Source of the DNA: Calocera cornea HHB12733
Taxonomy: Eukaryota > Basidiomycota > Dacrymycetes > Dacrymycetales > Dacrymycetaceae
NCBI GenBank assembly: GCA_001632435.1
Contig: KV424064.1
Span: forward strand, 1 to 64,000
DNA: 64,000 bases
Direction: 5' to 3'
Below the pieces are notes generated by a model that searched no databases, had not been told where the DNA came from, and saw only the letters and a program-made list of their open reading frames with translations. This document shows, piece after piece, positions 1-10,796 of the stretch. Position 1 is the stretch's first letter; the number at the start of each line of letters is the position of its first letter. The translations under genes were made by a program, and so were the position numbers.

Positions 1-1055
1 TTAGGTGCAAGCTTTGAGTAATGACATAGCTTAATTGCATGTTGGCACGGAATAAGACGTTGTTGAAAGTATCCGCATGTGCATCCACCGTTGTATGCCA
101 CGTTATCGAGATAAACTTCAAATTCTTCTCCATTGGGTATTTCACCAGTCTTAAGCTTAGCATGCAGTGGTGAAGAGATCCAAACTTGATACTTGTCTGC
201 ATCTCTGGCTTCAGTGCCAAGAAGTTCTAGTGCAGCGGGTGTCGGACCTCTAGGAAGCGATTTCGCATGCAACACCCGAGTTGCAAACTTTGTCATCTGA
301 TCTTTCCAGATATGATCGAGTAGTTGGAGGGCGGGAAAGCAACGTGCTTTGCGGTAGGCACCGTTCATGATCTCAACAGAGTTGGAGGTGTATTTCCCAA
401 AGCGGATGCCCAGAAATGCATAGGTTGCCCAATACTTGTGTGGAATGCCATTAACATATGTTGCTGCCGGTTCGCTGATGATTGTAAGCCCTGCTTACCC
501 AGAATTCCAGTCACACCACTCCTACCACTTTCATATATGACACTCCTCATATTTCCTGAACACTGACCGTTGGGCCCCACTGGGGCCGCATGCCGAGGGC
601 TAAACCCTGACGCCCTCTCAACATGCCGGAGCCGCATCCCTGGAGCCCCAAGGGGCTGTGCACCCAGGTGATCCCTGACACCCTCTCAACATACCGGAGC
701 CGCATTCCTGGGCCCCACTGGGGCCACACCTATACACCCGAGCCTCGCCGGGGCTCGGGCTCCTGCCGATGGTAATTTTCTGTCATTCTCCGTCCCCTTC
801 GTTCTCTACCTTCTTCCTTCCCTGCAGCCACCTTCCTAGTGCTGTATCTAGACATCTCTTGCAATATAGAACGGTCTTAACAGTATCCTGCGGTGCTCCC
901 CCCTGAAGAAGGTCAACTAGTGAGGGCATTATCCAAGGCCCTTTCATGCGCTTCTTGACGCGGCAGTCGGCACCTTGAGCACGAGAATGAGTGATGATTG
1001 CAAACTCAGCATCATTGAGAGTATTGAAGTGCTGCTCTTCTTCAACCAAAGCCAT
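1..1055 (-). mobile_element. Decayed Mutator-like (MULE) transposase, cut by window edge
   Basis: On the minus strand, positions about 508 to 1 read as a MULE transposase C-terminal region: WATYAFLGIRFG, TSNSVEIMN, then a SWIM zinc finger CTCGYFQQRLIPCQH (CxC-x9-CxH) at about 86-38. Positions 1055-785 read as FNTLNDAEFAIITHSRAQG and onward, resembling the FAR1/MULE N-terminal domain. Only about 280 bases separate the two parts, and they are filled by a 68-base tandem repeat, so the DDE catalytic core of several hundred residues is missing. The element therefore looks internally deleted and unable to move by itself. The C-terminus runs off the left edge. The family assignment of the C-terminal part is secure. 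The N-terminal match is weaker and could be an unrelated fragment. Confidence 0.78.
570..728. repeat. 68-base tandem repeat with palindromic core
   Basis: About 2.3 copies of a 68-base unit. CCCTGACRCCCTCTCAACAT starts at 605 and again at 673. The palindromic core GGCCCCANTGGGGCC (one copy diverged to AGCCCCAAGGGGCT) recurs at about 573, 643 and 711. The repeat sits between the two transposase fragments. Confidence 0.85.
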
Positions 1056-1859
1056 GATAGAGGAGTTGCCACCAGGAAGAACGCAGAAGACGTGTCAGAA
1101 CATGTCAACAGATGACGCGTCTGTCCGGGACCCTTGTGTGCCCCTCTCTCTCTACAGTAATGTCCATCTGCACCGGACATCTTTACTTAGGGCCGGCTCA
1201 TGGGCCATTGGGGAAATAGCGCCGGGGAGGGCCATTTCAAGGAGTACGCCTCCATATACGGGCCATCCGAGGTACAGTAATAACTCAGCTGGCAGGGGTC
1301 GCTGCGGGCCCGCGCAGCCCGGGGCGAGGAGACGCGTACGGGTGGGTTTGGAAGGTGCGCTTGGAGGTGGACCGGCGGGTAGTACTTACTGTTGTGTATT
1401 ACTGTGGTGGCTGCCAATCGCGGATAGCTGATTATCTCTTGCCTCCTTGCCTCCTTACGGCCGGGGAGTCGGCTGGCCCGGTCGCGTCTGAGTACCGTAC
1501 GTGCTGTCATGCGTTCCGTTTCCCCTGCGGGCGGAGACAGGGGCACGGGCACGTGAACGCGGATGGCCGTGCGGTGTGCGAGTGCCCCCGGAGGAATGTG
1601 CCGATGTGCGATGTGCGGTGTGCGGTGTGCGGTGGCCCACGCCTGCGGGCGCGGTGTGCGTCAGGGCCCGGGCGGGCGGACCTCTTGGCTTGGCGGTGGC
1701 CGCACGTTCCTTCCCCTCGCCTCGCCTGTTCGCAGCCTCGTCCCCTTTCCCCCCGACATCACTAGAACGGAGGATGGACGTGTCGGTCTAAGCTCGCTGG
1801 GTACAGTCCTGCCCTCCCCACAGCTGATCCCCACCACAACCCCCCCCACCCCACCCAGG
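1056..1859. other. Intergenic, no gene seen
   Basis: GC-rich non-coding sequence between the transposon fragment and the next gene. It holds two TACAGTA motifs (1153, 1273) and GT-rich simple sequence at about 1600-1640. The open frames here show no recognisable protein. Confidence 0.6.
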
Positions 1860-3793
1860 ATGTCCCACTCCGGGCTGTCCAACCCGTCCTCGCCCGCCAC
1901 GCGGCCCTACTCGCGCGCGCCCACCCCGAGCCTGCGCGACTCCCCGCGCAAGGTCACCACCGTGCCCCGTACGCCCCCTGCTACAGTATGAGGATGAGTA
2001 TGACGGCCACTGACGCCGAGCAGCATGGGCGAGGAACAACGAGCCGCCGTCCCCGCTCGACACGCCCTACGTCTCCCCCATCCTCGACCCCACCAACCGC
2101 CCGCCCGACAACACCATCCCCCCGCTCTCCCTCTCCCCAGGGCCGTCCCTCCACGACCCGGCAGACCTCGCCCTCACCCTCTCCACCGCCACCTCCCACT
2201 CCCACTCCAACCCACCACACCACGCAGACACAAGCTGGTGGACGTTCGTCACCCACCCCCTCCCGCGCTCCCGCCACCCCCCCCCCCCCGCCCCAGCCGG
2301 CCCCACCAGCCCCACCAGCCCAACCCCAGCGGGCGACGGCAAGCCCCGCGCGGGCCGCGCCCTCGCCAGCTTCTTCCCCCGCGCCAACATCCAGAGGCAT
2401 ATGACCATGCCCTCTGCGCCTTCCGCCCCTGGGCCCGGGCCTGGGCCAGGGCCAGGCGCAGGCGCAGCGCAGAGCCCCTTCCCCGCCTCGCCCTCGAGCG
2501 TCCTGCGCACCCTGCAGTTCCCCCGCCCGCCCGCACCCAGCCCAGCGCCCAGCGCCCACAGACCAGCATCGATGCACCTCGACCTCTCGCACCCGGAGGC
2601 CGAGGCGCTCCCGAGCAACACCCTCCGCCAGGTCATGACGCCCGGCTGGGAGAGCCCCTGGCGCCCGACGCTGCCCGTGCCCCATGCGCCTGCGCCCGCG
2701 GGCGAGGCGGAGGACTATGGCTGGGACATGAGCGGGCACGTGCGTTCCCGCTCTGAGCAGGGCCAGGGCGCCGCGGGGGAGCACAGCGCAGGGGCAGGGG
2801 CAGGGGCAGGGGCAGGGGCAGGGGACGGGCTGGGCAGGGGCAGGAGCCGGGGCAGGACTGCCTTTGTGGACCGCGAGGCGGGGGAGAAGCTCGCCACTGA
2901 GCGCGGGGGGGAGAGCACGGAGAGCCGCTGGAAGAAGGGACGGAGGAGGTGGAGGAACTTTTGCTTGTACCATTCTAGCACGCCCTTGGTATGTCCTTCC
3001 CCCTTGCTGTCTTCTGTCTCTCTCTCGCACTCTGCTTGCGCCGAGGCCAGCCTGAGGTGTGCCGGGCGGCGCGCATCGCCCGACGCACTTGCTGACCACC
3101 CGCGCGCAGCTCTTCAGGCTCCTCAACCTCATATTCACCGCCTCGGCGCTGGGCGTCGCGATCCACGCGCAGCTCGAGGAGCGCGAGGCGGGCGTAGAGG
3201 GCGTCCTGGGCAGCTCCACCGCCGTCACGATCGTGTTCGCCCCGCTCACCCTGTGCCACGTCATGATCGCCATCTACGTGCGTCCCTCCTGCTCCTCCGC
3301 CTTCGCGCGAGTCTGACCCCCGTGCTCTGTTTGTTTTTTCCGCTTGCGTTTGTCTTCCTCTTTGCGTTTGTCCCGTGCGTCCCCGCCCGCCCAGCTGGAG
3401 TACTTCGGCCGCCCGCTCGGCCTCTGGCGCACCTCGGCCAAGCTCGCCCTCACCCTCGTAGAAGTCATCTTTGTCTGCCTCTGGTCCTCCGCGCTCTCCC
3501 TCGCAGTCGACAACTACCTGACGACGCCCCTCCGCTGCGCGCCGCGCCACGCGACGTCCTGGTGGTCCGACCAGCCGCGCACGCCCAACCCGCTCTCCCT
3601 CGACCCAGACCCAGCAGACATCGGCGTCGGCTCGAGCGTGTGCGACCTCCAGGCAGCCCTCATCTCCCTCGTCCTCGTCGGCCTCTGCAGCTACTGCATA
3701 AGCCTCGTCATAAGCCTCTTTAGGATATTCGAGCGCGTAAAGGTCCGCACAGTCGACTACAGGTGGGGCGCTCTCGGAAACCCGGGCGTGTAG
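1860..3793 (+). CDS. Four-pass membrane protein, possibly SRF1-like phospholipase D regulator
   Basis: Four exons: 1860-1968, 2024-2988, 3110-3277, 3395-3793 (546 residues); all phases agree. The first 358 residues are Pro/Ser/Gly-rich and probably disordered, with one conserved-looking spot ([11 protein letters not shown]). Residues from 359 hold four hydrophobic helices: one starting [15 protein letters not shown], a second ending in the conserved-looking block [16 protein letters not shown], a third around [15 protein letters not shown], and a fourth around [16 protein letters not shown], followed by a basic tail. The membrane part resembles basidiomycete proteins annotated as regulator of phospholipase D SRF1, by memory of the EYFGRP-GLW motif. 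In yeast, Srf1 assists Spo14. That name is tentative; the gene model is firm. A Gly-Ala-rich run at about 2785-2830 comes from a GGGGCA tandem repeat. Confidence 0.7.
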
Positions 3794-4420
3794 AGCGCAG
3801 GCGCAGGCGAGGCCGCAGGCGAGGCGCGACGGAGACACCCGTCTGTCCGCACTGCCTGTCATTTCCGGCCGGGACCACTCGGAAACGGCTCCGCCTCTGC
3901 ACGTAAGAAGGCGCCGCCCCGTCCCCGACGGGCAACGGGCCGGACGACGGCTTGACGTCCCGATCCCGGCGGATCGGCCTCCAAGCTCGACTCTCCACTC
4001 ACAACTCTCGACTCTCGACTCTCGACATGTTGACATACTGCATCACCAACCCGCCGTAGACATCCCGATGCCGATGCCGATATATCGGCCTACCGGCCAG
4101 GCCACCCAAGTCCAGCTCTGTCGAACGAGGACAACCCACCGGCATCTATCCAGAACGGTCCACGCCCTCGATCGATCTGATCCGTTCTTTCCCCCCGGCG
4201 CTTGGCTTGGCGCTGGGCGCTGGGCGTGCAGTGCCCATCCCGCCGTCTACCGCTTTCTGCAGCTCGGTCCAGGCGCCTGCACGGGCTGCACAGTACAGTA
4301 CAGTACAGTACAGTATGTAACCGCAACGGCTGGCCAGCCCCGGCGACAGCCAACCCCAGCCGGCCATCCACCTTACCTCGCTCGCTCAACCCCAGTCTCT
4401 CCACACCACCACACAACATC

Positions 4421-4464
<44 letters not shown>

Positions 4465-4935
4465 TGCTCGGCCCCCACCCCACCCAATTCAACTACCCCA
4501 ACCCTACCAACCCATACCTGTCCCCCTTAGTAGTCTCGTTATGCAGAACGACCGCGGCTCTGGCTTGCTGAATTACGATGGTGTTGTATTTGTGCGAGAA
4601 TCGGGCACATGTTTGGTTGGGAATTGCACAGGTTAGGTAGGGCCTGGGTATTCGCAAGTGCTCCCATGCTCCGCTGGACTACCGAGCGTGTGGATTGAAG
4701 TGGACGCCTACCATCAGTGATGGAGCATGGTACAAGGGCCAGGCACAATGCAGAGAAGAGCAGGTGGTTTATGGGGCCGGAACCGGAGGACATTCGGGTT
4801 GTGTGATACTGTGCTCTCTGGCCTGCAGAGCCAAAACCCCACGGGGCGTTCGTTGTGAGGGCACTTTGCTCCCGCGGCGTCCCTTCTTGTTCCCTGCCTC
4901 CATCAGAGCCGTCGGTACAGACAGCTGTACGGCGC
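3794..4935. other. Intergenic with two microsatellites
   Basis: No gene seen. It contains (CAGTA)5 at 4291-4315 and (CCCGCAT)6 at 4421-4462. The right end should hold the promoter of the sirtuin gene. Confidence 0.7.
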
Positions 4936-6011
4936 ATGGCGCCCTCCACAGACATGTCCCGCTTCCACCAGACCCTGCACAAGAGCAAGCATATCATCTG
5001 CGTGGCCGGTGCTGGGCTGAGTGCCGCTTCCGGTGCGTTCCCTCTTCGTTCTCCATCTGTCGTTCATTCCCTGCATGTAGCGTGCGCCGGTCTATGTTGA
5101 CGCTTATCGTGGCGTCGATAGGGGTCCCCACGTTCCGAGGCGCTGGAGGGCTGTGGAGGAGCTACAACGCTCTGGACCTCGCGACGCCCCAGTCGTTCGC
5201 CAAGGACCCGAGCAGGGTGTGGCAGTTCTACCACATGCGGCGGGAGAAGTGCCTCTTCCCCCATTTCCACTCCACTTCCAACATGTTCTGATCGCGTTTT
5301 TGGTAGAGCGTGCAGCTGTCCCCCGAACCCGGCTCAGATGGCACTGGCGAAGCTCTTTGTTCCAGACCTCCTCTCCACCCTTTCCCCGGGGGCAACCTTC
5401 ACGCTGATAACGCAGAACGTCGATGGGCTCTCCCTCCGCGCGCTGCGCGATCTCACGGCCAACCCGCAGCTCGAGTGCCCGCCGAACCTCATAGAGATGC
5501 ACGGTCGGCTGTTCGACACGATCTGCACTGCCTGCGGGGAGGAGCGAGAGAACTTGGATAGCCCGATCGCACCCGCACTGGCGGGAACGGAGGGGATCGT
5601 AGAGGCACAGGAGGATGAGCCAGACATCCCCTTGGAGCTGCTGCCGAGGTGCGGCCAATGCGGCGGACTGCTCAGACCAGGGGTTGTGTGGTTTGGGGAG
5701 GTGCCCAAGCGACTCGAGGAGATCGACGTGCTCGCCAAGGAGGCCGATCTGTGCCTTGTTGTCGGGACGTCCGCTATTGTAGGTCGTCCACATCCTAATT
5801 GGACAAATATGCTTAGTCAGAGCAGGTCTACCCAGCGGCAGGCATCGCGGACACTGTCAGGCAAGAAGGCGGTAAAGTGGCTGTCTTCAACCTCGAGGGC
5901 ACGCCAGCAGACAAGAGGGCGAACTTCCGGTTCCTCGGACCATGCGAGGAGACACTTCCTAAGGCGCTGTTTGGAGGTCTGGAACCGGAGATGATGCTCC
6001 AGGAGGGTTGA
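4936..6011 (+). CDS. Sirtuin NAD-dependent protein deacylase, SIRT5-like (class III)
   Basis: Four exons: 4936-5032, 5122-5248, 5307-5778, 5826-6011 (293 residues). In order: NAD-binding GAGLSAASG, the [11 protein letters not shown] loop, [15 protein letters not shown], the HG of the catalytic histidine, two zinc CxxC pairs (CTAC, CGQC), VWFGE and VGTSAIVYPA. Sirtuins remove acyl groups from lysine using NAD. In SIRT5 the tyrosine and arginine of YxxR bind negatively charged succinyl or malonyl groups; here YHMR keeps both, so desuccinylase/demalonylase activity is a fair inference. The exon 3 acceptor at 5306 was chosen because it restores the usual spacing between RR and PN; a second AG at 5315 would delete three residues. 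A later in-frame start at 4954 is possible. Confidence 0.92.
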
Positions 6012-6216
6012 GCGCAGATGAGTGCATTGATTAGGGATGTATAGGATGATGGGGGGTGATGTATGCTAGGAGTTAAAGGGATACGATCGCACAATACCAG
6101 ATTATGACAAATACAACGATAAGATCAAGTATCAGGTCGCGATCTGCAACCAAGTCCTGGGTAAAGACGTGAAGGAAGAAAGAAGAAGATGAGTCAATCT
6201 GTTGAGCTGTCGATGG

Positions 6217-7551
6217 TTACCTCCGTCTCGGCTTCTTGACAGGGCGTGCGACTTCCATGGGCGCAGGCTGGCCCGTCTCCTCGTCCACACGCTTGCGCTT
6301 GGCAGAAATACGAGTCGACTTCCTTGCCGCTTCAGGCTGCAATGCCTCCACCGGGGAAGGTGGTGCAGGCAGAACCGCGGGCACAAGCGGGGGCGGCGTA
6401 GCCGCCGGGGATGTGGTGGGTGGGGACGTAAGAGGTGATGGAGCAGCAGAAACCGATGGCGGAGTGAGATGAGCTGGAGAAGGTGTGATGCTGCTCGAGT
6501 GCTCACGAGCCTTCTGTACCATGTCTCTGAGGTTGATCGTAACCCGGAGAGGCGTCGGCGTCGTCGAGTCTACTGCTGTGGGAGAGCGTCCTGTATTCGG
6601 CGAAATGAGGACAGTGATCGAGTTGGACTTCTTCTTAATCTTCTCTGCTGCGGCATCGTTCTTGCTTGACTTGGTCGCTGCTACTTTGACAGCGACTGGG
6701 GTCTTCTTCTCAACGGCGGACGGCTCCTTCTTCCATGTCTTTATCAGCGTCTTCCGCGCGGCCGGTGTAGCTGCCTTCTTGGATTTGGTTACCGTTCTCT
6801 TTTTCTTGTGGGACGCCTTGCCTTTGGATTCCGGTTCGATAATCGCAGTGGGAAGAAGGACTGATGTGGGCTGCTCAACAGCAACTTCGACTGGAGGTTC
6901 CTGCGTTGCCTCAATAGCAACAGCCTTCGATTTCCCCTTCTTGGAAACAGTAGCTTTGGGCTTGTTCGGCTCCTTCGGAGGAGGCTTATTAGACGACTTC
7001 GAAGTAGGCTTGGTAGCAGTAGCATTCTTGTTCGCCTTCCCAGCCACCTCCGACCTTGTCACCGCAGGCTTAGCTGGGGCCGGGGTCCGGTCCGCCCTAG
7101 CCCGCAAGCCGTACCGAGGTGCGAGAACGACAGACAGACCCAGCTTGGGCATGTCCTCAGCCTTGGCCTTCTCCGTGAACTCGTTGACAATGCCAGAGCT
7201 CTGGCCCTCCACCATGCCATGTCGAAGCTCATACTGATTGTCCAGCTTTGGGGTAGAGAAGACCTTTGCCTGGCACTTGGGGCACACGCTGCTCTTGTTG
7301 TGCGTACACCGAAAGGGGTCGATCTTCTTCGGAGGCGAGTCCAGCTCCTGGATATGCTCAGCGCGCCGGATGTCGTCCGCCTTGAAAGAGAGCGAGAGCG
7401 GGTATCCATGCCGCAGCGTGTCATCCCGGTCGAAATGCGGCACAGCCGGATTGAAGTGGTCGTTGATCGCCTCTGCCATCGCGGGCGCAACGCCGGGGAA
7501 GAAGTAGCGCACGACCGGGCGGGGTTTGCCGCGCGTGCCGTCTCGTACCAT
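6217..7551 (-). CDS. Unrecognised Lys/Pro-rich, probably nuclear protein
   Basis: One long exon, 444 residues, starting at an ATG in good context (CAACATGG). The N-terminal 130 residues look folded (VVRYFFPGVAPAMAEAIN, then C-x7-C-x2-C in CTHNKSSVCPKC, which might bind zinc). The rest is low-complexity Lys/Ala/Pro/Thr with several KKK and KRKR runs, ending PVKKPRRR, which reads as nuclear localisation signals. I do not recognise the family. Upstream, a strong donor (GTGAGT near 7730) and an acceptor just before the start (ACAG, about 7558) would join an in-frame 5' exon, but that exon has no ATG, so either there is a spliced 5' UTR or a further first exon exists. The gene converges on the sirtuin with about 200 bases between them. 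Confidence 0.75.
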   Translation of the reverse strand: MVRDGTRGKPRPVVRYFFPGVAPAMAEAINDHFNPAVPHFDRDDTLRHGYPLSLSFKADDIRRAEHIQELDSPPKKIDPFRCTHNKSSVCPKCQAKVFSTPKLDNQYELRHGMVEGQSSGIVNEFTEKAKAEDMPKLGLSVVLAPRYGLRARADRTPAPAKPAVTRSEVAGKANKNATATKPTSKSSNKPPPKEPNKPKATVSKKGKSKAVAIEATQEPPVEVAVEQPTSVLLPTAIIEPESKGKASHKKKRTVTKSKKAATPAARKTLIKTWKKEPSAVEKKTPVAVKVAATKSSKNDAAAEKIKKKSNSITVLISPNTGRSPTAVDSTTPTPLRVTINLRDMVQKAREHSSSITPSPAHLTPPSVSAAPSPLTSPPTTSPAATPPPLVPAVLPAPPSPVEALQPEAARKSTRISAKRKRVDEETGQPAPMEVARPVKKPRRR

Positions 7552-8177
7552 GTTGTACTGTGATGCTCGTTCCAGCGAGTGGGGGGAGATCAGTTCCTAC
7601 CAGAGGAAGATTCGGGAAGAGAGACGGTGGGGGTGGTGGGGGTGGTTCGGGGCACGGACGAAGAATGCGGGAGTATGCGGGGCAGAGCCGCCCAGAGGCT
7701 TTGTACTTCTCGAGCATGGCGCCAACTGAACTCACTCGCAACTCATCGCCGCTGTTGTGCAACACAATAGTAATCCGCGGGCCAGTCGAGGTCGGAAGCA
7801 ACACGACCCCTCGATACGCACTTTGGGATTGGCCCGCGGATGAAAGAGCGCCCCGGAAGCAGTTGGAGAACAAAGGAAAGGCCAGTAGGTACTACGCGCG
7901 GGAGCGGTGCGGGAGGTTGACACTCTGGCCATGCTCGAGCCAGTGGGTATGTGCGTACGTAGGCGCCGGTGAGGTCTTGGCATGACAGCGCGGCGGCGTT
8001 AGCGTAAGGTTGTTGCTAGAGCGTGCGCGGGGAGCGGCGCGCAGGTGGGCCATCGGATGCCCGGCCGCTGCGCAGCTGCTACTGTGCTGCGGTCCCTCAG
8101 TGCCGGTACAGTGCAGTTCTAGCCATACATACAATGTCCATCTCTACCAATACAATCCCTCCCAACCCAACCGCCCC
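7552..8177. other. Intergenic region
   Basis: Holds the 5' region of the gene ending at 6217 and the 3' end of ESS2. A plus-strand ATG frame at 8134 continues into ESS2 antisense and shows no protein-like features, so I left it out. Confidence 0.6.
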
Positions 8178-9955
8178 TTACGCCTCCCTCCTCCTCGCCC
8201 TCGGACTAGGCGTCCACCTCTTCCCCGCAACCCCCTCCGCCCTCCCGGGCACTCCAAGCCCCTCCCATCCCCCAGTAAGACTCATCGCCTCGGCCCTCTT
8301 GCGCGCCGCCGTCCTCCTGAGCGCCTCCCCCAGCCCAGAGCCTCCGCCCTTCCCCGCAACAGAAGCGGAAGCCGCGCCCGTCCTGCCCAGGAGGCTGCGC
8401 GCAGCGGGGGAGAGCGCTGCCTCCCTGTTCCCGCCTGGGAGGGAGGAGGGAGGGGGCATGGACCCCCTTCCGCCGGGGGTAGACGAACGCAGGGAGCGCG
8501 TGCTCGGTGGGGTATTGTACACCGACGAAGCGGGCGTCGAGGCATACATAGCTGCTTTCTCACGCAAGGAGCGCGAAGCCGTCGTCCCCAGCCGGCGGGC
8601 AAGATCGTCCCTTGGTGTCGGGGGAGCGATGTTGAACGGGCTCCCCGCGCCCAGGCCCGGCTCCGCCTCCGCATCGCCCTCGCTGGGCAGTGCCCTAGGC
8701 GTGCCGGCGAGCGTACCCCACGTCATGAGCTGCTTCAGCCGCCCAGGCCCGAGCATCTCTGGCGATGGGGAAGGGATGGCGTCCACGAGCGGGTAGGCGC
8801 CGCGCGGGCCTGCGACCTCGGAGTTGCCGTCCACTGAGGACAGGGAGACAGACCCGCGGATAGCGCGGGAGATGCGGCTGCGCGTTGGGGAAGGCGGTTC
8901 GCCCGGAGCTGGGGACTCGTACTCCGGCAGGCGCGTATTGGAATGCAGGATCGTCTTCTCCGGTCCAGGAGCTGCCACAGCGGTCGATGGCTTGACGGGC
9001 GCAGCGGGAAGGCCGTAAGGCGAGACGTCCACATCGGGAGGGAACATGAGGGTGTTGCGCGCTGTGAAGCCCCAGGTGGGCACGGTGGCGGGCCGCTTGT
9101 CCACAGGTCGGGAGAGGATGTTGTTCGGGTCCCAGGGCTCGGACTCTGGTTCTTCTGCTGGTCGGAGGGTGCCGGTGTTGGAGGAGGAGGGGACGAGAGC
9201 CTTGTCCTGGTCGCTGTCGAGCACCATAGCGAGCACTGAAGCTTCGTCGTCGTCATCGTCCCTCTCCTCTTCCGTCCTCTCTTCTCTTCCCTTGCCCTTC
9301 TCCCCGCTTTCGGTGACGAGCCTTTGCTGATCCTCCTCAGCTGGCGGGGCAGCGATCAACCCCGTCCTCCTCTCCCTCCATTCGAGCGCCTTCCCCCTAG
9401 CCCTCTTCTCCGCCTCGTACGCCCACCCCCACCGCTCCTTCCGCTTCTTGTTTTCCTCCTCCAGGATATCTACAAAGCTCGCGTTGTCCTCGCTCGTGAA
9501 CTTGGCCTGGAAGTCGTCCAGCCCAAAGCGGCCGTAAAGCTCCTCGTGCGTGCGCTTGACCCCCTGTTGGGAGCGCAGGGAAGAACCGCCGGGAGTGTCG
9601 GCGTACCCTGCACGCGAGGCGAGCGGCGTCTGGTCCGTCAGGGCCGCCAGCTGCCGCACCGAGTCGTCGATCCTGTCCTGGTCGCCGCTGCGGAGGGCGT
9701 CGAGGTACTCGTTCGTCGCGTCAAGCCCCTGGAGAGAGGGGAAGAAGTCGCGTGCGATGATATGCGAGAGCGCGGTCGTGTACTCGTCTTCCTGCACTGC
9801 GGTTAGTGTATGCTAGTTTTGTGCTGAGAGATGGGGCGTACGTCGAGGACGACCTGCCGATTGAGGGAGCGCTGTCGCTCCTCGAGGGGTATCATCATTG
9901 CCTGGGAGGTCGAGGGGGCCGGCGTGCGGGAGGGTGTCCCGCTGTAGGTGGACAT
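8178..9955 (-). CDS. Splicing factor ESS2/DGCR14 homologue (Es2 family)
   Basis: Two exons: 9842-9955 and 8178-9791 (575 residues). The join gives QVVLDEDEYTTALSHIIARD followed by FFP, the signature N-terminus of the Es2 (DGCR14/Bis1) family. Further family blocks follow in order: an EDNASFVDILEEEN region, WGWAYEAE, a WDPNN.LSRP block, ARNTLMFPPD, GAYPLVDAIPSPSPE with LMTWGTLAGTP, then SRSLREKAA. Family members are nuclear and associate with the spliceosome C complex. The second acceptor (TGCAG, exon start 9791) was used because the first one would break frame. The C-terminal third is Ser/Pro/Gly-rich. Confidence 0.93.
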
Positions 9956-10135
9956 GGTGGTATATCGTCGCTCAGAACTGAGCCTATGAGTCTACAATAG
10001 TAGTAATGCCAGTTGAGGTACCACCCTTAAGCGCCCAAGTGAGTGGTAAGTCGTCACGATACCCCCGGGAGGCTGTGCTTCTCAGCAGACGGCATATTTG
10101 GTTCCGCTTGGAGTCTCTTTACTCCGAGCCGAAAG

Positions 10136-10550
10136 CGGAATGGATTTTTCAGCGGAGGTAAATTGATGAGCGGAAGAAGACCTCACAGCGGAATAAAGGC
10201 AAGATGCGGAGGCAGCATGTTACGCGGAGGCAAATACTAAGAGCGGATGCAAATATTCAGCCGTACAAAGTTACTGGCGGAAGCAAAAGCACCAAGCCGA
10301 AGCACGAGAAAATCGCGGGAGTAAATGCTTTCCGCGGAAGCAAAAACTGGCACCGAAGCAAACAGCTTAGCGGAAGCAAATACAAGCGCGGAAGCAACTA
10401 AGAAGTCGGAGCAAACGGCACAGCCGAAGCAAGCCCTTAAACGGAAGCAGGTTTGGGAGCGCGAGTGTAAATACCACACAGCGGGAGTACCGCGCCCGGA
10501 AGCCAAAGCAAAAACGCAGTGAGACCGAAGCGGGAGTAGACGGAGGCGTA
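10136..10550. repeat. Degenerate 18-base minisatellite, consensus near CGGAAGCAAA
   Basis: The core CGGAAGCAAA recurs with a period of 18 bases (range 16-20). Core starts read by eye: 10136, 10153, 10171, 10189, 10207, 10225, 10244, 10262, 10278, 10297, 10316, 10335, 10353, 10371, 10389, 10407, 10424, 10442; looser copies follow to about 10550. Reverse-complement cores (TTTGCTCCCG at 10578, TTTGCTTCCGC at 10600) follow the array. The array ends about 250 bases before the RPS28 start codon. Short frames inside read as six-residue repeats (AEAKTG, AEANTS), but no start or gene context supports coding. Confidence 0.85.
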
Positions 10551-10796
10551 TCTCTCTAGACGATACCAAACCAACTGTTTGCTCCCGTTCGGGGATTTCT
10601 TTGCTTCCGCTGGGAGCTTGAGGGCAACTGCAAATGTCTCCGTCTGTGCTGAACGCGCGCAAATAGGAACTGTACAGTACCTCGGGAGCAAAAACCCACT
10701 CGCTGCTCTCCCAGCTACTAGCTACACCACCGCCGTCGCCGCCGTCGTCGTCCCGCACAAGCAGCTCATCGTCCCTCGACAGCTACAACCCAAAAG

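Noticed and set aside
1981..3273. Minus-strand frame of 430 codons
   Set aside because: Antisense to the disordered N-terminus of the membrane protein at 1860-3793; Gly/Arg-rich, no domain.
8134..8837. Plus-strand frames of over 250 codons
   Set aside because: They are antisense to the ESS2 gene, whose protein is conserved; high GC at third positions opens the opposite strand.
10204..10522. Small protein genes inside the 18-base repeat
   Set aside because: The hexapeptide pattern is a consequence of the 18-base DNA period; no gene context.
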